A DNA stretch of 64,000 nt, from contig NZ_ATDN01000023.1 of NCBI RefSeq assembly GCF_004014805.1, positions 1 through 64,000 on the forward strand, read 5' to 3'. Shown here piece by piece: positions 59,343 to 64,000 of this stretch. Under the pieces are notes generated by a model that saw only the letters and a list, made by a program, of their open reading frames with translations, was not told the origin of the DNA and made no database searches. The translations under genes and the position numbers were made by a program. Positions within the stretch are counted from its first letter, which is position 1. Each line of letters begins with the position of its first letter. The DNA comes from Mycolicibacterium elephantis DSM 44368. Its GTDB lineage: Bacteria > Actinomycetota > Actinomycetes > Mycobacteriales > Mycobacteriaceae.

Positions 59343-60176
59343 ATGGCGTGGATGGCTCCGGTCGTCACCGAGGGAATCGATTCGCCGGTAAGCGAGGTCG
59401 GCCAGTGGATCGCCACCGTACTGACCTGGGGGCTGGCGGCGGTGGCCGCGGTCTACGTGATCAACATCGCCCGGCGGGAACGGTCCATCTGGCCGCTGTG
59501 CGTCGCGGTCAGCGGCACGCTGGCCTGCCTGATGGAGCCGCTGTTCGACCACCTCTACGGGCTGTGGTTCCTGGAGGAGGGGCAGTGGCATCTCTACACC
59601 ACTTTCGGTAGCTCCCAACCGATTTGGGTCCCCGGCGCGTACCTGGCGTTCTACGGCGGGGCGACCGTGTTCGTCGCGCGATACCTGCAGCGTCATCCAA
59701 GCACGCGGGCGGTGTGGCAGATGTACGCGGCCATCGTCGTGATGGCGATCGCGGCCGAGATGACCTACGTCAGCATCCTGGGCGTCTACACCTACCAGGA
59801 CAGCCAGCCGTTCGTGGTGTTCGGCTACCCGATCTTCCTCGGCTTCACCAACGCGATGTCGGCGCTCGTCAGCGGCATCATCGTGTCCCGGCTGGTGCCG
59901 CTGCTGAAGGGCGCCGAGTACCTGTCGCTGATCCCGATCGTGCCGGTGGCGTTCGCGGCCGGACTGTTCGGCACGGGCATCCTCTATCTGTCGGTGCGAC
60001 ACGGTATCGAGGACCCGCCGATGTGGCTGGTGCACCTGGCGGCGCTGACCGTGGTGGGCGGTATCGCGAGCACCGTGGCGCTACTGGCCAAGCTCCTGGT
60101 GGCGCCGCAGCAGCGAGCGGCGGAGGCCGGCAGCTCCAACGAGCGGGTCAAGCAGCCCGATCACGGCATGGTGTAG
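59343..60176 (+). CDS. AveC-resembling membrane protein (EPxxD motif)
   Basis: 277 residues, about seven helices. TLACLMEPLFDHLYGLWFLEEG and GVYTYQDSQPFVVFGYPIFLGFTN are the two family landmarks. It is shorter than the copies at 19137 and 56470. Start at ATG 59343, preceded by GAAGGTGCGCTC. Converges on the SDR gene with a 16-bp overlap. A membrane enzyme function is inferred from resemblance to AveC. Confidence 0.65.
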   Translation: MAWMAPVVTEGIDSPVSEVGQWIATVLTWGLAAVAAVYVINIARRERSIWPLCVAVSGTLACLMEPLFDHLYGLWFLEEGQWHLYTTFGSSQPIWVPGAYLAFYGGATVFVARYLQRHPSTRAVWQMYAAIVVMAIAAEMTYVSILGVYTYQDSQPFVVFGYPIFLGFTNAMSALVSGIIVSRLVPLLKGAEYLSLIPIVPVAFAAGLFGTGILYLSVRHGIEDPPMWLVHLAALTVVGGIASTVALLAKLLVAPQQRAAEAGSSNERVKQPDHGMV

Positions 60177-60958
60177 CCGCCGCTGACCGAGATCATCTGG
60201 CCGGTCACCTGCCGCGCCGCCCGCGGCGAGGCGAACCACAGCACCGCTCGGCCGACGTCCTCGGCGGTGGTGAGCCGACGCATCGGGGTGTCTTTGAGCA
60301 TGAAGTCGATCTGCTTCTGATTGAAGACGTTGTCCTGACCGACCGACCACAGGCTCTTCTCGCCCACGGCGTCCGGTCCCTCCGGGATCACCAGGCCGGG
60401 GCAGACGATGTTGGACCGGATCCCGTGCCGGCCGTGCTCACGCGCGGTGGTGCGGGCCAGCGCCACCATCGCCGCCTTGGAGGCGCCGTAGACGGCCTGG
60501 CGGATCTGCCCGAACGCGGCGTCGCTGGCGATGAAGACCAGCGCACCCTCGCCGGCCTCCTTCATCGGGGGGATCGCCGCCTGTGTGGCGGCCAGTGCGC
60601 TGAAGAAGTTGATCTCGATCGTGCGCTGCCACTTGTCGCGGTCGGTGTCCGTGGCGACGAAGCCGGGCACGCTCCACCCGGCGTTGTTCACCAGGACGTC
60701 GATGCCGCCCCATTTGTCGACGGACGCCTGGATCACCTTCTCCGCGGCACCGGGCTTCGTCAGATCGGCGATGACGACCTGCACGTCGGCCGCGCCGCGC
60801 TCCAACGCCTCGGAACGCACCTTCTCGGCCTGGGGTTCGTCGATGTCGTTGATGACGATGCGCGAGCCCTCTGTCGCGAACTCGTGGACGATGCCGCGCC
60901 CGATGTTCGAGGCCCCGCCGGTCACGACCACGCGTGCGTCTTTCAAACCCAGGTCCAT
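60161..60958 (-). CDS. Short-chain dehydrogenase/reductase
   Basis: 265 residues. NAD(P)-binding VVVTGGASNIGRGIVHEF, NNAG in VDVLVNNAGW-type context (IDVLVNNAGW), catalytic FIASDAAFGQIRQAVYGASKAAM (S...YxxxK). Substrate unknown. Divergent from the crotonase operon across 100 bp and probably related in pathway. Confidence 0.92.
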   Translation of the reverse strand: MDLGLKDARVVVTGGASNIGRGIVHEFATEGSRIVINDIDEPQAEKVRSEALERGAADVQVVIADLTKPGAAEKVIQASVDKWGGIDVLVNNAGWSVPGFVATDTDRDKWQRTIEINFFSALAATQAAIPPMKEAGEGALVFIASDAAFGQIRQAVYGASKAAMVALARTTAREHGRHGIRSNIVCPGLVIPEGPDAVGEKSLWSVGQDNVFNQKQIDFMLKDTPMRRLTTAEDVGRAVLWFASPRAARQVTGQMISVSGGYTMP

Positions 60959-61058
60959 GTTTGTTGCTCCTCAGGCGTGGTTGAGTGATACCGTCGCGTT
61001 GGTTTAACCTAGATTAGAAATTGAGATTAAATTTGTCCACAACCTGCAGGGAGCCCAG
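60959..61058. promoter_or_regulatory. Divergent promoter region with AGATTA repeats
   Basis: AT-rich DNA between the SDR gene and the first crotonase gene. AGATTA occurs at 61011-61016 and 61024-61029 (13-bp period) within TTTAACCTAGATTAG...TTAAATTT, whose ends are inverted (TTTAA/TTAAA). A probable regulator-binding site; identity unknown. Confidence 0.4.
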
Positions 61059-61841
61059 ATGACGTCGCTCGACGGCAAAGTCGCGGTCGCGACGGCCGAC
61101 GGATCGATCGGTCGGGTCACCCTGAATCGGCCGGACAAGATGAACTCGGTGACGGTGGCGCTCGCCCAGCAGCTGGAGCAGGCGCTGAACGAACTGGGCG
61201 GCAACCAGGACGTCAACGTCATCGTGATCCGCGGTGCCGGCGGAAACTTCTGCGCCGGAGGCGATTTCGCCGAAGTGGAGCGGCTGCGGGCAGCGGGGCC
61301 GGAAGCGCTCAAGACGTTGTTCGTCGCGTTCCGCCGGGCGTGCGACACGATCGCCGACATCGACGTGCCCGTCGTCGCCGCGGTGGAGGGAGTCGCCGCG
61401 GCCGGCGGCTTCGAGCTCATGCAGGCGGCCGACATCGTGCTGGTGAGCGAGACCGCCCGAATCGCCGACACTCACATCCGGTTCGGCATGATCCCGGGCG
61501 GCGGCAGTACCGCCCGGCTGCCCCGGATCATCGGCCGCCAGCAGGCCCTGGCCACGCTGCTGTCCGGCGAACGGCTCACCGCCACCGAGGCGGTCATCCG
61601 GGGGCTGGCCCATCGCGCCTATCCGCAGGACGCCTTCGACGAGCAGGTCGAGTCCTTCCTCACCGAGCTCGCCGGCCGCAGCCGGCACGCCGTCACCACC
61701 ATAAAACGCCTCGTCAACGACGGGTTACGGGGAACCCTCGAGCAGGCACTGACCAACGAAGTGGACGCCGTCGTCGACCACATCATCGGTGCCGGTGCGG
61801 CCAGCGCCGCGGCGTTTGATTCCAGAAAGGCGAAATCGTGA
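61059..61841 (+). CDS. Enoyl-CoA hydratase/isomerase-family (crotonase) protein 1
   Basis: 260 residues. NRPDKMNSV, oxyanion-hole GAGGNFCAGGDFAEV and AAVEGVAAAGGFELMQAADIVL. At the two positions that hold catalytic Glu in classical hydratases it appears to have non-Glu residues (THIRFGMIPGGG and ALATLLSG), so it may act as an isomerase, hydrolase or other crotonase. First of three overlapping crotonase genes; the next starts inside its stop (GTGA). Confidence 0.9.
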   Translation: MTSLDGKVAVATADGSIGRVTLNRPDKMNSVTVALAQQLEQALNELGGNQDVNVIVIRGAGGNFCAGGDFAEVERLRAAGPEALKTLFVAFRRACDTIADIDVPVVAAVEGVAAAGGFELMQAADIVLVSETARIADTHIRFGMIPGGGSTARLPRIIGRQQALATLLSGERLTATEAVIRGLAHRAYPQDAFDEQVESFLTELAGRSRHAVTTIKRLVNDGLRGTLEQALTNEVDAVVDHIIGAGAASAAAFDSRKAKS

Positions 61842-62641
61842 CCACCAGCACCCGCGAACACGTCCTGCTTGACGTCGACGACACCGGCATCGCCCGCCTG
61901 CAGCTGAACCGGCCGGACATCTCCAACGGCCTCAACGTGGAGACCCTGCGGGCCCTGCACGAGGCGGTGCTGCGGTGCCACGCCGACCCGTCCATCCGGG
62001 TGGTCCGGTTCAGCGGCGCCGGCAAGAACTTCTGCGCCGGCGGGGATATTCACACCTTCGAATCCAAGGGCGCGGGGCTGCCCGACTATCTGCGCGAGGC
62101 GACCGCGTGGCTGCAACTGGTCACCTCGGCGCTCATCCAGCTGCGGGTCCCGGTCGTCACCTCGGTGCAGGGCTTTGCCGCCGGCGGCGGCGGGATTGGG
62201 CTGGTGTGTGCCTCCGACATCGTCATCGCCGCCCGGTCGGCCAAGTTCTTCTCCGGCGCGGTGCGGGTCGGCATGGCGCCGGACGGCGGCTCGTCGGTGA
62301 CCCTGACCCAACTGGTGGGGCTGCGGCAGGCACTGCGCATCCTGCTGACCAACCCGACCCTGGACGCCGAGGAGGCCGCGTCGATCGGGCTGATCACCGA
62401 GGTTGTCGACGACGAGCGGCTGACCGAACGCGCCGACGAGGTGGCCGCGCAGCTGGCCGCCCAGCCTCCCCTCGCCCTCTCCGCGACCAAGCGCCTGGTC
62501 TGGAGCGGTCTGGGCGAACCGGTCGAGGCGCGGCTGGCCGAGGAGGCGCGCACCGTGTCGGAGCTGTCCGGCACCGCCGACGCGCTGGAAGGCCTGCGCG
62601 CCGTCATCGAGCGCAGACAGCCGAGGTACACCGGGAAATGA
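61838..62641 (+). CDS. Enoyl-CoA hydratase/isomerase-family (crotonase) protein 2
   Basis: 267 residues. GAGKNFCAGGDIHTF, QGFAAGGGGIGLVCASDIVI, and FFSGAVRVGMAPDGGSSVTLTQLVG, the PDGG pattern seen in PaaG-type isomerases rather than in hydratases. Overlaps neighbours by 4 nt at both ends. A role in isomerising a double bond of a CoA ester is inferred. Confidence 0.9.
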   Translation: MTTSTREHVLLDVDDTGIARLQLNRPDISNGLNVETLRALHEAVLRCHADPSIRVVRFSGAGKNFCAGGDIHTFESKGAGLPDYLREATAWLQLVTSALIQLRVPVVTSVQGFAAGGGGIGLVCASDIVIAARSAKFFSGAVRVGMAPDGGSSVTLTQLVGLRQALRILLTNPTLDAEEAASIGLITEVVDDERLTERADEVAAQLAAQPPLALSATKRLVWSGLGEPVEARLAEEARTVSELSGTADALEGLRAVIERRQPRYTGK

Positions 62642-63423
62642 GCGTGCTCAGCGAGGACCGGGGCGCCGTCAGGATCCTGACGCTGAACCGCCCCGAGGTC
62701 CGCAACGCGATCGACATCCCGCTGCGGCTGGCACTGCGCGAGGCGCTCGAGGCCGCAGACCGCGACCCCGCAGTGCGGGCGATCGTGCTCACCGGCGCCG
62801 GAAATGTGTTCTGCTCGGGCGGGGACATCTCCACCATGCAGCGGATGGACGCCGAGGCCGCGACCGAACGCGCCGAACTCGCGCAGGCCGTGATCCGGGC
62901 GATCTGGGCCACCCCGAAACCGGTGGTGGCCGCGGTCGAGGGGGCCGCATACGGGGCCGGCGTCTCGCTGGCCATCGCGTGTGACCGCATCGTCGCAGCC
63001 ACCGACGCCCGGTTTGCCACCACGTTCACCCGGGTCGGGCTCGCCGGCGATATGGGCGTCTTCGCTTCGCTGCCGCGCCGGATCGGGATCCCGAGGGCAC
63101 GCCAAATGCTCACGCTGGCAACGGTTGTCGAGGCGCAGCAGGCGCTCGACTGGGGCCTTGTCGACGCGTTGGCCGAACCCGGGAGCGCGCTGGACGCGGC
63201 CCTGGCCGACGCACAGGAACTGGCCGCCAAGCCGGCCGAAGCGCTCGGAGTCATCAAAGCGATGCTCGCCGAGGCGCCCACCACAAACCCCCTCGACGTG
63301 CTGCGTCGAGAGGTCGAACACCAGGCGCGGTTGTTCGACAGCGATGACTTCGCAGAAGGCGTTGCGGCCTTCCGGGAGAAGCGCCGTCCCAATTTCGGGC
63401 AAACCCAAGGAGTCCGTTCATGA
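62638..63423 (+). CDS. Enoyl-CoA hydratase/isomerase-family (crotonase) protein 3
   Basis: 261 residues. NRPEVRNAIDIPLRLALREAL, GAGNVFCSGGDISTMQ, AYGAGVSLAIACDRIV and TRVGLAGDMGVFASLPRRIG. It also lacks the usual Glu before the GxxPG-like turn. The ATG overlaps the stop of crotonase 2 (ATGA), and its own stop overlaps the Rieske start. Confidence 0.9.
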   Translation: MSVLSEDRGAVRILTLNRPEVRNAIDIPLRLALREALEAADRDPAVRAIVLTGAGNVFCSGGDISTMQRMDAEAATERAELAQAVIRAIWATPKPVVAAVEGAAYGAGVSLAIACDRIVAATDARFATTFTRVGLAGDMGVFASLPRRIGIPRARQMLTLATVVEAQQALDWGLVDALAEPGSALDAALADAQELAAKPAEALGVIKAMLAEAPTTNPLDVLRREVEHQARLFDSDDFAEGVAAFREKRRPNFGQTQGVRS

Positions 63424-64000
63424 CATCGGTAATCGGGAGCCGGTACGAGCAGTTGATTCAGCGCGATCGGGTGCATGGTTCGCTGTACACCGATCCCTCG
63501 ATCTTCGCCGAGGAACTCGAGAAGATCTGGTATCGCAGTTGGGTTTTCGTCGGCCACGAGAGCGAGGTCGCTCAGCCCAACGACTATGTGCGCAAGAAGC
63601 TCGGCCTGCAGGACGTCATCATGACGCGCGACCGGGACGGGCAGATTCACCTACTGCTCAACCGCTGCTCGCACCGCGGCAGCCAGGTGTGCGACGACGC
63701 GAAGGGCAACTCCGGCACCTTCCGCTGCCCCTATCACGGCTGGACGTTCCGCAACGACGGTGAGCTCGTCGGCTTCCCGTTCTTCAAGGGCTACGGCACA
63801 CGCAAACTCGACCTGCCGCTGGGCCGGGTGCCGCGGGTGGACTCCTACCAGGGCTTCGTGTTCGGCAGTTTCGCGCCGGAGGGGCCCAGCCTGCTCGAGC
63901 ACCTCGGCGACGCGGCCGGCGAGATCGACCGGCTCGCGCGGTTGTCACCGGAGGGCCGCGTCGAACTCAACGCCGGGTGGTTGCAGCACACTTCGCGTGC
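63420..64000 (+). CDS. Rieske-type ring-hydroxylating oxygenase alpha subunit, partial
   Basis: Runs off the window end; 193 codons are visible. The N-terminal part contains the Rieske [2Fe-2S] motif CSHRGSQVC...CPYHGW (C-x-H and C-x2-H ligands), followed by the start of the catalytic domain. These enzymes add O2 to aromatic or steroid rings. The ATG overlaps the crotonase 3 stop (ATGA), so oxygenation and acyl-CoA breakdown are encoded together. Confidence 0.93.
   Translation, partial: MTSVIGSRYEQLIQRDRVHGSLYTDPSIFAEELEKIWYRSWVFVGHESEVAQPNDYVRKKLGLQDVIMTRDRDGQIHLLLNRCSHRGSQVCDDAKGNSGTFRCPYHGWTFRNDGELVGFPFFKGYGTRKLDLPLGRVPRVDSYQGFVFGSFAPEGPSLLEHLGDAAGEIDRLARLSPEGRVELNAGWLQHTSR

Noticed and set aside
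1..64000. CRISPR arrays, rRNA or tRNA genes
   Set aside because: No regularly spaced direct repeats with unique spacers, and no recognisable tRNA or rRNA sequence was seen. A covariance-model scan was not possible here.

Overview
The window is a high-GC actinobacterial chromosome segment from a mycobacterium, most likely a rapid grower (Mycolicibacterium-type). The evidence is the order ponA1 - membrane protein - rpsF - ssb - rpsR - rplI - dnaB (the same as Mtb Rv0050-Rv0058), an intein in dnaB, a chromosomal arr gene, a complete mce operon, F420-type and Mce-associated proteins, and frequent GTG starts with 4-nt ATGA/GTGA overlaps.

Layout. 1-6.8 kb is the conserved replication/translation core: the ponA1 tail, a GT87-like membrane protein, rpsF-ssb-rpsR-rplI with a hairpin terminator, three DnaA-box-like 9-mers, and dnaB carrying a 425-residue intein with a LAGLIDADG endonuclease. 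7-19 kb is a mixed accessory stretch: arr (rifamycin ADP-ribosyltransferase), secreted cell-wall proteins, TenA-like and MpaB-like proteins, and a double-domain HxlR regulator coupled to a carotenoid oxygenase. That pair faces a thiolase across a perfect palindromic operator. ArsR/AHSA1, MarR and Fur/heme-binding-barrel genes follow.

19-64 kb looks like one large catabolic or lipid-modifying island. It contains one AveC-like and three more distant AveC-resembling membrane proteins plus one AveC pseudogene, two CrtI-like FAD oxidoreductases, four proteins with an RDRSWG-type motif (DUF7064/7065- or AttH-like), six TetR regulators, and a seven-gene operon (26.4-35.5 kb). That operon encodes one truncated PPDK-like ATP-grasp/phosphohistidine protein and three paralogous proteins carrying the phosphohistidine swivel domain. 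It resembles a PEP-synthase-type kinase split into a donor and three acceptors, comparable in logic to phenylphosphate synthase or rifampin phosphotransferase. A complete mce operon (36.8-47.6 kb: YrbEA/B, MceA-F, a Mas protein and four secreted proteins) follows. Next is a 3.6-kb graveyard of degenerate IS30, IS110 and IS3 elements that splits a bidirectional terminator hairpin. Then comes a second FAD-oxidoreductase/AveC/RDRSWG module, an SDR, three overlapping crotonase genes and the start of a Rieske oxygenase.

Working model (inference): the Mce system imports a hydrophobic substrate. AveC-like, FAD, RDRSWG-motif, luciferase-like, Rieske and SDR enzymes modify it, the split phosphotransferase activates it by phosphorylation, and thiolase/crotonases degrade it. 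TetR proteins control the modules separately. No substrate can be read from the sequence. No tRNA, rRNA or CRISPR array was recognised.
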